Of a stretch of DNA of 54,409 bases, positions 30,207 to 38,908 are shown in pieces. Location of the stretch: the NCBI GenBank assembly GCA_021829645.1, contig JAKBPI010000012.1:1-54409 (forward strand). Reading direction: 5' to 3'. The notes beneath the pieces were generated by a model. The model worked only from the letters and a program-made list of their open reading frames with translations, was not told the DNA's origin and searched no databases. Numbering within the stretch: position 1 is the first letter of the stretch; every line of letters starts with the position of its first letter. Made by a program: the position numbers and the translations under genes. The stretch is from Actinomycetes bacterium (lineage in GTDB: Bacteria > Actinomycetota > Acidimicrobiia > Acidimicrobiales > Bog-793).

Positions 30207-31532
30207 CTATTCATCACCATACACCCTAAGGAAGCTGCCTACTTTTTCCACGCATGCAAGTGAAGCAAGTTCTGCTAGAGTACGTTGCATATCGTCCTCT
30301 TTTGCCATATGAGTAATGAACACCAATCTGGCCTCGGAAAACATTCCCATCTGTTCCATAGAACGAATGGAGACTTTATTTTTTGCAAATACTTCCGCCA
30401 CTTTAGCTAAGACGCCCGACTCATCACTCACATACAGACTTATACAATATTTATTTTCAAGCCCACCAACCGGATAGATATCGGCTCGCTTCAGTGAATT
30501 GGAAGCTGTACCGGGTGAAGAATACGAGACGGCTGTCATTACATCACCCAAAATGGCACTTGCCGTCGGAAAACCGCCGGCACCCCTGCCGTAGAGCATG
30601 AGTTCGCCACTTGCCGCTCCTTCGAGGAAACAGGCATTAAAAGACAACCTTACGCTGGCCAATGGATGAGTGAGCGGTACCATAGCCGGATACACCCTCA
30701 CCGCAATCTTTTGCCCGGAATCCCCGAGAGAGGAATCTTCAGCGCCCTGTCCCAGAGTTTGTGCCACTGCCAAAAGTTTGACCGTATAGCCGGAACGTTT
30801 GGCAAAATCCATATCCGCCGCCGTAACGTTTTCTATTCCTTCACAGAAAACGTCGTCGGCTCTTACCTCGGAATGAAAAGCTACACTGGAAAGTATGGCC
30901 AATTTGGAGGCCGCATCATGTCCTCCGACGTCAGCTGTAGGGTCGGCTTCAGCAAAACCCATTTCTTGGGCTTCTCTCAGAGCGTCTTCATAAGCCAGTC
31001 CCTCTTCTGACATCTTGGTCAAAATATAATTTGTTGTACCATTCAAGATTCCGGTCACCCGGCTGATCTGCTCTCCGGCAAGAGAAACTTCCAGTGCCCT
31101 CACCACGGGTATGGCGCCGCCCACTGCTGCCTCACAAAACAACTGAACTTTACCGGCAGCGGCTTTGTCATGCAGGTGATTCCAGTACCTTGCCAGCAAC
31201 TCCTTATTGGCACTAACCACCGATTTCCCGTTGTCCAAAGCCGCAGAAATAAGTTCTAAAGCCGGGTTGATACCGCCTATGCACTCTACCACGACATCTA
31301 TCGAGTCGTCATTTACAACTTCCATGGGATCGTCGCAAATCAACTCGGGAGAGATGTATACGCTCCTGGGTTTATTCTTATCTTTTACCGCAACTTTAAC
31401 AATTTTTAGCTCGGCACCGGCGGTTTTTAGAATTTGTATCTTGGAGTCTTCCGTCAGCTTAAAAAAAGATGCGCCTACCGTACCGCAGCCTAACAGACCC
31501 ACGGAAATTACCTTTTTGGAAGAAGTATTCAT
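30207..31532 (-). CDS. hom: Homoserine dehydrogenase with C-terminal ACT domain
   Basis: 441 aa. It reduces aspartate semialdehyde to homoserine with NAD(P)H, feeding threonine and methionine. The Rossmann GLLGCGTVG is at about 13-21; GILNGTTNYILTKM (about 165-178) and AEADPTADVGGHDAASKLAIL (about 194-214) are conserved. The C-terminus (about 360-440, YCISLYVSDESGVLAKVAEVFAKN) is an ACT domain, the usual threonine feedback site. It follows lysA by 117 bases. Confidence 0.97.
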   Translation of the reverse strand: MNTSSKKVISVGLLGCGTVGASFFKLTEDSKIQILKTAGAELKIVKVAVKDKNKPRSVYISPELICDDPMEVVNDDSIDVVVECIGGINPALELISAALDNGKSVVSANKELLARYWNHLHDKAAAGKVQLFCEAAVGGAIPVVRALEVSLAGEQISRVTGILNGTTNYILTKMSEEGLAYEDALREAQEMGFAEADPTADVGGHDAASKLAILSSVAFHSEVRADDVFCEGIENVTAADMDFAKRSGYTVKLLAVAQTLGQGAEDSSLGDSGQKIAVRVYPAMVPLTHPLASVRLSFNACFLEGAASGELMLYGRGAGGFPTASAILGDVMTAVSYSSPGTASNSLKRADIYPVGGLENKYCISLYVSDESGVLAKVAEVFAKNKVSIRSMEQMGMFSEARLVFITHMAKEDDMQRTLAELASLACVEKVGSFLRVYGDE

Positions 31533-31649
31533 AGAGCTACTACCAGTCTTAATTTTTAATATTGCCTGTATTGACGGTTATTGCGCTTCATAATACAGTA
31601 GCTTGTGCAAGACATACAAATTTTATAACGGCAACGTTACTTTTATTTG

Positions 31650-32969
31650 TTACATGTCAAATCTGAGTAAATCTTCCAGAGATTCTCTCCTGCAGACCAA
31701 TTTGGCATTCCCATCCCTTACGAAAACCACAGCCGGTCTCTGTAATCTGTTGTAGTGAGACGCCATGGAATAACCGTAAGCGCCCGTCACGGGCGTGGCT
31801 ATGATATCTCCTACCCGGGTATCAAACGGTATGAAGCCATTGGAAACCAAAATATCTCCCGATTCACAGTGCTTTCCGACAACCCTGACTGCCTTTTCGC
31901 GCACGGCATTTGCCCTGGAAGGCAAAAATACTTCATAACCACTGCCATAAAGGATAGGTCTGGGGTTGTCGCTCATTCCTCCGTCGACTGCCAGATACGT
32001 TCTAACCTGAGGAATATCTTTTATAGATCCCACCGTATAACATGTGATAGCAGTGCGAGCGACTATAGACCTACCCGGTTCGGCGGTGACGGCGACTTCT
32101 TTTGAGATCCCCGCCTGTTCGGCAGCCGTCATGGCAGCCTGAGCCCACTCCGAAATAGAGGGGGCGTATTCATTACCCAAATAGGGTACGCCCAATCCGC
32201 CTCCTATACAGAGTTCAGAAAAACCGTATTCGCTGATAATCGGTGCCAATATGGCCATGGCTTCGGCATAAGGCGGTAACTCAAAAATTTGTGAGCCTAT
32301 GTGGCTGTGTACGCCGATGAGATCGACATATACGTCATCTCTCAATTCTTCGATGGCGCTACGAGCTACAGAGTCGGCCAGAGGAAAACCAAACTTAGAG
32401 TCTTCGTGTCCTGTCTTTATAAACTCGTGTGTGTGTGCTTCCACTCCAGGGGTAACACGTATGAGAGCCCTGCACTTTTTTTTCAGATTCGATGTCACGG
32501 CATGGACTAAATTGATCTCATCGGAAGAGTCAATGACTGTCTTGATGCCGTTTTCAACGGCGAACACGATCTCTGCGTATGACTTATTGTTACCGTGCAA
32601 AACAATATTTTCTCCCGGCACTCCGGATTCCATAGCTATATACATTTCCCCTAAACTGGAAACGTCTATATTAATGCCATACTCTGCCACCAAAGCAGCC
32701 ATGGCTTTACACAGGAAAGCTTTGCTGGCATAAGCCACCCCGGATGAAAAAGCTGCTTTTGCTTCCAAAATATTTTGGCGCAAATTCTCTTCATCATAGA
32801 TAAACAACGGAGTGCCGAATTCCTTGACAATCTCACTTACGGCAACTGAGCCTATAAAAAGCTTCCCATTGTCGTCAATAAAAGACGTAGAAGGCAACAA
32901 TCTGGCAGATATCGGGGCCGTTAGAAAATCGGTTGTTTCAAAATCAGAAGCTTGCATTTTGTTGTCCAT
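31650..32969 (-). CDS. lysA: Diaminopimelate decarboxylase
   Basis: 439 aa fold-type III PLP enzyme for the last step of lysine synthesis; meso-diaminopimelate is also a cell-wall component. The PLP lysine lies in VAYASKAFLCKAM (about residue 83); HGNNKSY, HSHIGSQI, GGGLGVPY and CESGDIL motifs are present. Two possible ATGs lie four codons apart. It is 12 bases downstream of argS, the conserved argS-lysA-hom-thrC order of actinobacteria. Confidence 0.97.
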   Translation of the reverse strand: MDNKMQASDFETTDFLTAPISARLLPSTSFIDDNGKLFIGSVAVSEIVKEFGTPLFIYDEENLRQNILEAKAAFSSGVAYASKAFLCKAMAALVAEYGINIDVSSLGEMYIAMESGVPGENIVLHGNNKSYAEIVFAVENGIKTVIDSSDEINLVHAVTSNLKKKCRALIRVTPGVEAHTHEFIKTGHEDSKFGFPLADSVARSAIEELRDDVYVDLIGVHSHIGSQIFELPPYAEAMAILAPIISEYGFSELCIGGGLGVPYLGNEYAPSISEWAQAAMTAAEQAGISKEVAVTAEPGRSIVARTAITCYTVGSIKDIPQVRTYLAVDGGMSDNPRPILYGSGYEVFLPSRANAVREKAVRVVGKHCESGDILVSNGFIPFDTRVGDIIATPVTGAYGYSMASHYNRLQRPAVVFVRDGNAKLVCRRESLEDLLRFDM

Positions 32970-32981
32970 CTTCCAATGAGT

Positions 32982-34670
32982 CTACATTCTCTCCGGAGCC
33001 GTAACACCCAGGAGTCCGAGAGCGATTCGCAAAGAAATTCTTGTAGCTTCCACCAGACAGTATCTGGCATCAGTCAGATCGGCGGATACGTCGTCTCCCA
33101 AGACACGACAGTCATGGTAAAAACCGTGGAAATCAGCAGCCAACGTTCTTACCCAAGTTGTTACCTTATGCGGTGCCCTTTCCCTCGTTGCCTGTTCCAC
33201 TACTTCCGGCAGAAGAGAAATGGTTTTCACCAACTGCAGCTCACGAGGATGCGACAACAGCGCCAGGTTTACGTCAGCCAACGGAAGAGTTGATGCAGAC
33301 GTGGCATTGGCTTCTGCCAATGCCATAGGCAAATTCTGCTCGCGTGCCATTGCTTGAATCGAACTGATCCTGGCATAGGCATACTGGATATAGAAAACCG
33401 GATTTTCGGCAGACTGGGCAGTGACTAAATCCAGATCCAGCGTGGTGGCTTGATCTATGGAGGATAGTAAAGAAAGGATCCTGGTTGCATCAGGACCCAG
33501 TTCGTCCACCAAATCATCCAGCTTCACATAGGTACCTGCTCTTTTGGACATTTTCCTACCGGCTATTGAAACAAGCTGGCCGAGGAGCACCTCCAAACAA
33601 TCGGGAGCTATACCGAGCGCCTTGACACCTGCCTTCAGGCTGGCGACCTGACCGTGGTGGTCGGCTCCGAATATATCGATGACTTTGTCGAATTTGCGTT
33701 CCAAAAACTTATTTTGATGATAAGCCAAGTCACCCGCTAAATAAGTTATGTCACCGTTAGCTTTTATAAGGACCCTGTCTCGATTATCTCCCAACTTGGT
33801 GGCTGCAAGCCAAGTGGCTCCTTCGTGTTCATAAACGAGATCCGATGTTTTCATGCGGTCAATCATTTCCGCAACTTTGCCGCTCTCCTCTATCGAGGCC
33901 TGACTGTACCAACTATCGTAGTGGATCCCTATGCGTTCAAGAGTCACTTTGATATCGTCCAAAATAACGGTTGCGGCGAACTTACCGGCCGTCATAACGT
34001 CGTTTGGTCCGTCGTATTTGTCAGCTATTTCGCCGACATAGTCCCCGCGATAGCCCTCTTCTGGAATGTCACGACCTTCTCGACGGGCCAAAAGCGATTC
34101 GCCTAACATCCTGATTTGATTCCCGGTATCGTTGACATAATATTCCCGACTGACATCATGTCCGGTGCGCTCGAACAACCTAGCCAGTGCGTCTCCATAC
34201 GAACCAAGCCAGCCATTCCCCACGTGAAGAGGCCCGGTTGGATTGGCCGAGACGAACTCTAACTGCACTTTTTGTCCGTTACCAAAGGTGTGCCTCGCAT
34301 AATTGTCTTCCCCCTCTGTCAGGACCTGAAGTGTAATTTTATGCAGATAAGAATCGGCGAGATAGAAATTCAAAAATCCCGGTCCGGCGACTTCTGCTCT
34401 GAGAAAATCTTCAAAAGGATCCGCCTGGATCATCTCTGCCAGGCGTTCGGCCAAAAGACGCGGTGCCATCCCCAGCTTCTTAGCGAACACCAAACAGACA
34501 TTTGACGAAAAATCACCGTGCTCCGCTCTGGCCGGTCTCTCTAAATGAACTTTGTGATCGCCACCAAGATCAACTCCAAAAGTATTTAGAGCTTTGGCAA
34601 TACTCTCTACGATCGTCTCTACGATAGCCAATATCACACTTCCTGCGTTTCGAACGATTTTAAAACCCAT
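32982..34670 (-). CDS. argS: Arginyl-tRNA synthetase
   Basis: 562 aa class I synthetase. The N-terminal additional domain ends near 105, then FVSANPTGPLHVGNGWLG carries a variant HIGH motif (HVGN). The KMSKS loop reads KMSKR (in GRKMSKRAGTYVKLDDL), and the C-terminal DALR anticodon domain has the QYAYARISSI entry. The ATG at 34670 lacks a clear ribosome site; a TTG at 34631 is 9 bases after AGGA and is an alternative. It is divergent from tRNA-Arg(CCG), 119 bases away, one of its substrates. Confidence 0.95.
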   Translation of the reverse strand: MGFKIVRNAGSVILAIVETIVESIAKALNTFGVDLGGDHKVHLERPARAEHGDFSSNVCLVFAKKLGMAPRLLAERLAEMIQADPFEDFLRAEVAGPGFLNFYLADSYLHKITLQVLTEGEDNYARHTFGNGQKVQLEFVSANPTGPLHVGNGWLGSYGDALARLFERTGHDVSREYYVNDTGNQIRMLGESLLARREGRDIPEEGYRGDYVGEIADKYDGPNDVMTAGKFAATVILDDIKVTLERIGIHYDSWYSQASIEESGKVAEMIDRMKTSDLVYEHEGATWLAATKLGDNRDRVLIKANGDITYLAGDLAYHQNKFLERKFDKVIDIFGADHHGQVASLKAGVKALGIAPDCLEVLLGQLVSIAGRKMSKRAGTYVKLDDLVDELGPDATRILSLLSSIDQATTLDLDLVTAQSAENPVFYIQYAYARISSIQAMAREQNLPMALAEANATSASTLPLADVNLALLSHPRELQLVKTISLLPEVVEQATRERAPHKVTTWVRTLAADFHGFYHDCRVLGDDVSADLTDARYCLVEATRISLRIALGLLGVTAPERM

Positions 34671-34789
34671 TAAGCAGTTAAAAATCTGTTAGATTATAAA
34701 CTTAGCAGCTCTCTTGGAACAGGGTTATTAAAATCGCATAAGTGGATTGCGGAATCTTAGCTGTCCAAAAGTAAGCACAAACATATTTT

Positions 34790-34861
34790 GCCCCCGTAGC
34801 TCAGGGGATAGAGCACCGGCCTCCGGAGCCGGGGGCGCAGGTTCGAATCCTGCCGGGGGCG
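34790..34861 (+). tRNA. tRNA-Arg(CCG)
   Basis: A full cloverleaf folds: acceptor GCCCCCG/CGGGGGC, D-stem GCTC/GAGC, anticodon stem CCGGC/GCCGG with loop CTCCGGA (anticodon CCG), and T-arm GCAGG-TTCGAAT-CCTGC. The discriminator base is G and CCA is not encoded. It decodes CGG. It is 26 bases upstream of ogt and divergent from argS. Confidence 0.96.
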
Positions 34862-34887
34862 CACATACCGGAAAGTAGGTGTAGCAA

Positions 34888-35397
34888 ATGGACAATGAGA
34901 GGCTTTTCTATCTCCACCTTGACACTCCGGTTGGCAAATTGCTTCTAATCGCAACCTCTGTTGGACTCTTGCGCGTCGTCTATCCGACAGAAAACGGTGA
35001 CGAAATACTCGGACAAATTGCCAGAATAACCCGCCTTAGCACTCTGCACGCCCACAACCAACTAGACGATGCCGCCACCGAAATTGCACAGTACTTCAAT
35101 CGGCGTCGACAATATTTTGACATCCCACTCGATAAAAGACTTACGCAGGGTTTTTATCGAAGTGTGCTGGATCAAGTGGTCAAAATCCCCTACGGCACAA
35201 CCGCCAGTTATGCAGCTGTTGCCGCTACTACAGGATCTCCCAAGGCTACAAGGGCCGTCGGGAGTGCCTGTGCCAACAATCCGTTACCGATCGTCATTCC
35301 ATGCCACAGAGTCGTTAGAAGCGACGGTAGCAAAGGCGGGTATCTGGGGGGTGAAGATGCAAAAAATCTTCTCTTAGACCTTGAGAAAACACCTTGA
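34888..35397 (+). CDS. ogt: Methylated-DNA-protein-cysteine methyltransferase
   Basis: 169 aa suicide repair protein that transfers alkyl groups from O6-alkylguanine to its own cysteine. The acceptor C139 is in IVIPCHRVV, with the helix-turn-helix wing IPYGTTASYAAVAA (100-113) and RAVGSACANNP (122-132) upstream. Both N-terminal and DNA-binding domains are present, so this is the short Ogt/MGMT type. AGGTG site before the ATG. It may be co-transcribed with the tRNA-Arg just upstream. Confidence 0.95.
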   Translation: MDNERLFYLHLDTPVGKLLLIATSVGLLRVVYPTENGDEILGQIARITRLSTLHAHNQLDDAATEIAQYFNRRRQYFDIPLDKRLTQGFYRSVLDQVVKIPYGTTASYAAVAATTGSPKATRAVGSACANNPLPIVIPCHRVVRSDGSKGGYLGGEDAKNLLLDLEKTP

Positions 35398-35470
35398 CTC
35401 ATACAGATGTTGAGTACATAAGGCCATTTTGATTCTTGCGCTATCAATCGCAACCTTAGCCTGCAAAATG

Positions 35471-35938
35471 CTACGCACGCGAATAAACACCCACGATTCT
35501 GGCTTGTTCCAAAATGTGTTCGTCGATTTTTTCTAGCAGAGCTGCTCTACTGAGACCTGGCTCCAAACCCAACTTTTTATCCAAGGCAAACAATTGAAAG
35601 TAATAGAAATGTTCGCCATGTCCGGGTGGCGGCGCGGGCGGCACCCAACCGGAGTTGCCAAGTTCATTGACACCACCCGTATAGACGTCTCCACAGTTTT
35701 CGCCAAGACCTCCGGTGTCAACTGGGATATTGTAGAGCACCCAGTGTGTAAAGCCGTAAGTCATAGGGGCATCCGGATCATGGCAGATGAGTACCAACTC
35801 TTCGGCGGCGGCAGGAACTCCGGTAAAAATAAGTTCTGGTGAGTATCCGTTTCCTTCTACGCTATATTCCTGTGGGATGCGCCCTCCGTGTGTAAAGACA
35901 GGACTGGCAATTTTCAGACTTCCCAATTGCATTCTCAT
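35471..35938 (-). CDS. PEBP family protein (YbhB/YbcL type)
   Basis: 155 aa from the ATG at 35938, which has GAGG with good spacing; other in-frame ATGs lie at 35950 and 35932. The phosphatidylethanolamine-binding-protein signatures are clear: HDPDAPMTYGFTHWVLYNIP (about 51-70) and GHGEHFYYFQLFALD (about 106-120). The bacterial members are small cytoplasmic or periplasmic proteins of uncertain function, linked to kinase or protease inhibition. Convergent with ogt. Confidence 0.9.
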   Translation of the reverse strand: MRMQLGSLKIASPVFTHGGRIPQEYSVEGNGYSPELIFTGVPAAAEELVLICHDPDAPMTYGFTHWVLYNIPVDTGGLGENCGDVYTGGVNELGNSGWVPPAPPPGHGEHFYYFQLFALDKKLGLEPGLSRAALLEKIDEHILEQARIVGVYSRA

Positions 35939-36224
35939 AATGAACCTCATTACTCTTCAAGTATGACAATTCCCATTGCCAATAAGCGTTACTCTACCGC
36001 ATAAAGCATAGTCCCAACATATCTCCGCAGACAAGTCAACATTGCCATAGAATTGATGATCTCCCTAAAGTGAAGCCATCAACCTTATAAGAACACCGGC
36101 CGTTGCTGATACACCCACGGCATATGATCAAAAAGAGCATCGTCGTATGCGTATCGGAACATTTGTCCCCTTGGACTTGGCCTCAAGTCGTCATGAATTA
36201 TGTCATAAGGTAAGGGTGATAATA

Positions 36225-37049
36225 ATGGCAAGTATAAATCGATCGCAAGATGTGTTAGATCAGCTCAGTCAAGGAATATCGACGTTGGCTACATCAGATG
36301 AATGGCAGGCATACCTGAAAATGCAAGCCCGCTTTCATAACTATTCTTATGCAAACGTTCTCTTGATCATGAAACAATATCCGGATGCCACGCAGGTCGC
36401 CGGCTATGGTACCTGGAAGTCATTAGGTCGTCATGTTAAAAAGGGAGAAAAGGCCATTGCTATCATGGCACCAATTTTATATAAAGCACCAAATGAAGCT
36501 ACGGAGACTTTGGAGACGGAAAATAAATATCGTCTATGCGGATTTAAGATAGTCAACGTCTTCGATGTCTCACAGACCGAAGGCAAGAGTCTCACGGATC
36601 CCTGCCAAAAACTTAACGGTGGGAACTGCCACAGTCTTTATCATCGTCTATGCGAATTTGCCAACTCTCTTGGGTTTCACGTTTTTCAGAAAGAAATGGG
36701 TCCCGAGCTTAACGGAAACTGCTCGCATACCAAGAAGCGCATTAATATTAATAAAAGCAACTCATCTACGCAACAAATTAAAACCCTCATCCACGAAATT
36801 GCGCATGCCGTTATGCACGAGAACTTTGACGACAGAGCCCTGGGAGAACTGGAAGCCGAATCTGTAGCATACGTAACCTGCGAAAGTTTAGGCATTGATT
36901 CAAGCGATTATAGCTTCGGCTATATACTTTCCTGGGCCGGAAATAGTGCAAATGCGGAATTGCTCATCAGGCAATCTTGCAGCAGAATACAAAAAACTTC
37001 TTCTATGATCATAGCAGCACTTTCGGAAAGCAAAGATGCGGCGGCATAA
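36225..37049 (+). CDS. ArdC-like protein: N-terminal ssDNA-binding-type domain plus zinc-peptidase domain
   Basis: 274 aa from the ATG at 36225, with AAGGTAAGGG eight bases upstream. Residues about 5-120 match the ArdC N-terminal domain (FHNYSYANVLLIMKQYPDATQVAGYGTW, then the basic GRHVKKGEKAIAIMAPI). The C-terminal part is an ImmA/IrrE-type zincin with HEIAH at 190-194 and a downstream Glu-rich ligand segment (ELEAESVAY, 208-216). ArdC proteins are antirestriction factors carried on plasmids and integrative elements. No other mobility gene is near. It sits between tRNA-Arg and tRNA-Lys, as a leftover of an integrated element would. A chromosomal regulatory peptidase is the alternative. Confidence 0.85.
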   Translation: MASINRSQDVLDQLSQGISTLATSDEWQAYLKMQARFHNYSYANVLLIMKQYPDATQVAGYGTWKSLGRHVKKGEKAIAIMAPILYKAPNEATETLETENKYRLCGFKIVNVFDVSQTEGKSLTDPCQKLNGGNCHSLYHRLCEFANSLGFHVFQKEMGPELNGNCSHTKKRININKSNSSTQQIKTLIHEIAHAVMHENFDDRALGELEAESVAYVTCESLGIDSSDYSFGYILSWAGNSANAELLIRQSCSRIQKTSSMIIAALSESKDAAA

Positions 37050-37279
37050 TTTAGCCTGACACGACGGGATGCAGAGTAGTAAAAAGGAGTTTCCGCCGCA
37101 GTAAAGTAACCTTGATAAACAAAATAGATACAGCGGCGTTGGCCGAAATAGACTTCGGGAAAAATTGTGTCTAATTCTTATTTTCCCGATTCAACTTACG
37201 TTCGGTTGATATGCTTAGCATCGGCGTATTGCAATAACGGTCGATATCAATGATCGCTTTATTGCTATACTTGCAGGAA

Positions 37280-37355
37280 GGGCCGCTAGCTCATCGGGTA
37301 GAGTAGGGGACTTTTAATCCCAAGGTGCCGGGATCGAGACCCGGGCGGCCCACCA
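37280..37355 (+). tRNA. tRNA-Lys(TTT), divergent
   Basis: Acceptor GGGCCGC/GCGGCCC, D-stem GCTC/GAGT, anticodon loop CTTTTAA (anticodon TTT), variable AGGTG, T-stem CCGGG/CCCGG, discriminator A and an encoded CCA. Oddities: the T-loop is ATCGAGA, with A instead of the near-universal T at position 54, and the top anticodon-stem pair is G-A. It may still function (lysine AAA/AAG) or be decaying. A TATACT box lies 9 bases upstream (37266-37271). Confidence 0.87.
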
Positions 37356-37363
37356 GAGACCAA

Positions 37364-37395
37364 TAGCCGACGGAAGCTATACTAGCCGTCGGCTA
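37364..37395. terminator. Hairpin after tRNA-Lys
   Basis: TAGCCGACGG, a 12-base loop, then CCGTCGGCTA, a perfect 10-bp stem starting 9 bases after the tRNA-Lys CCA end and 23 bases from the MFS stop on the other strand. No good U-run follows in either direction, so it may act as a processing or pausing structure rather than a classical terminator. Confidence 0.5.
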
Positions 37396-37417
37396 CCATC
37401 CTCTTTAGGATTGCATT

Positions 37418-38899
37418 TTATAAAATGTCAGCCGTTATGAGGGATTCTGATTGTTTGGGATCAGATGCTATTTGTTTGGCATTGACTAAAACCGCCACGA
37501 TCAACATGCCGATAACAAATACTACCGTGGAGCAGGCAAAAGCGACTCTATAACCGTGAATAGGAGCATTCAATAGAGCCGTATGTCCTTTCCCGTTGGT
37601 TGTTAAAAATGCCGCTACGGCAGAAGTAAAAACTGTGTTCAGGAGAGCCACACCAAGTGCCCCGCCAACTTGCTGGGTTGTATTCAAAAGCGCACTGGCA
37701 ACACCGGCATCGTGTTCAGCCACGTTCAACAAAGACGTGGCGGTCAGGGGTACAAAAACCAATCCGAGCCCTATGCTCATAATTACTTCGGAGGGAAATA
37801 CTGTGGTAAAGAAATTGGAGTGCAGTCCTATTCTCACCAGATACAGAGAACCGATTCCCGTCATAATGAAGCCTACAACCATCAAAATACGCGGGTTGAG
37901 CTTAGAAAGTAGCTTGCTTGCCAGCCCTGCGGACAAAATGATACCTATAGAAAAAGGCAGAAATGCTACTCCTGTTTTCAGCGCTGAATACCCAAGACTT
38001 TCCTGTAAATAGTAAGTCAGAAAAAGAAACATAGCAAAAAGACCTATCCCGGCTAAAAATGAAGCCATGAAAGATCCGCCGCGGTTCCTATCAAGCACAA
38101 CCCGCATAGGTAGCAGAGGGTGATTGATCCTGATTTCCGTTACAACAAAAACAATCAACAAAACACCGGCCAATGCCAACATACCCAAAGTAATACCTGC
38201 ACTCCAGCCATCCTGGGCAGCTTCCGTAAAAGCATAAACTAACGCCCCTAATCCTGCGGTAGCAGAGATTGCACCGATGATGTCATACCTCCTGTCACCG
38301 TGAGCCACGCTCTCTTTCAATAATGGCAGCGCCGCCAAAGCTGTTATTATGCCGATAGGGGTATTTATATAAAGACACCAATACCAGCCCAAATACTGAG
38401 TCAATACCCCTCCCAAAATAAGACCTATGGCGGCTCCGCCTCCGGCGATCGCCCCATAGATACCGAAAGCGGTTGCCCTTTCTTTTTCTTCGGTAAAGGT
38501 AAGCGCCAATATGGAAAGTGATGCCGGCGTCATCATGGCGGCAAACACACCCTGGATTGCCCTCGCTGCAAACAGCATCCCGCCGTCAACGGCAGACCCG
38601 CCGAGAGCCGAGGCAAGTGCAAATCCTATCAGTCCGATAATAAATATTTTCTTTCGCCCTATAAAGTCAGACAGCCTCCCACCGAAAAGCAAAAAACCAC
38701 CAAAGGTAAGCGAATAAGCCGTAACCACCCATTGCCTGTCTGCGTTGGAAATATGCAAGGCCTTCTGTGCCGTCGGTAAAGCTATATTGACGACTGAGGC
38801 ATCCAGCACCACCATCAGCTGCGCTACCGAAATCAGTGCCAATACCAGCCAACGCATTGAATCTTTGTTATCGGTTATTCCAGTATTGCGATCTGCCAT
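37418..38899 (-). CDS. MFS multidrug exporter, DHA2 (14-helix) family
   Basis: 493 aa, about 14 hydrophobic helices. The motif C-type LDASVVNIALPTAQKALH is at 28-45 and the motif A-type GGRLSDFIGRKKIF near 78-91. These define EmrB/QacA-like proton-driven exporters of hydrophobic toxic compounds. The N-terminus is cytoplasmic and basic. It is 9 bases downstream of a TetR-family gene, with a GAGG site inside that gene's end, so the two form an operon likely repressed by the TetR protein. Confidence 0.92.
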   Translation of the reverse strand: MADRNTGITDNKDSMRWLVLALISVAQLMVVLDASVVNIALPTAQKALHISNADRQWVVTAYSLTFGGFLLFGGRLSDFIGRKKIFIIGLIGFALASALGGSAVDGGMLFAARAIQGVFAAMMTPASLSILALTFTEEKERATAFGIYGAIAGGGAAIGLILGGVLTQYLGWYWCLYINTPIGIITALAALPLLKESVAHGDRRYDIIGAISATAGLGALVYAFTEAAQDGWSAGITLGMLALAGVLLIVFVVTEIRINHPLLPMRVVLDRNRGGSFMASFLAGIGLFAMFLFLTYYLQESLGYSALKTGVAFLPFSIGIILSAGLASKLLSKLNPRILMVVGFIMTGIGSLYLVRIGLHSNFFTTVFPSEVIMSIGLGLVFVPLTATSLLNVAEHDAGVASALLNTTQQVGGALGVALLNTVFTSAVAAFLTTNGKGHTALLNAPIHGYRVAFACSTVVFVIGMLIVAVLVNAKQIASDPKQSESLITADIL

Positions 38900-38908
38900 A
38901 TCAAATCC

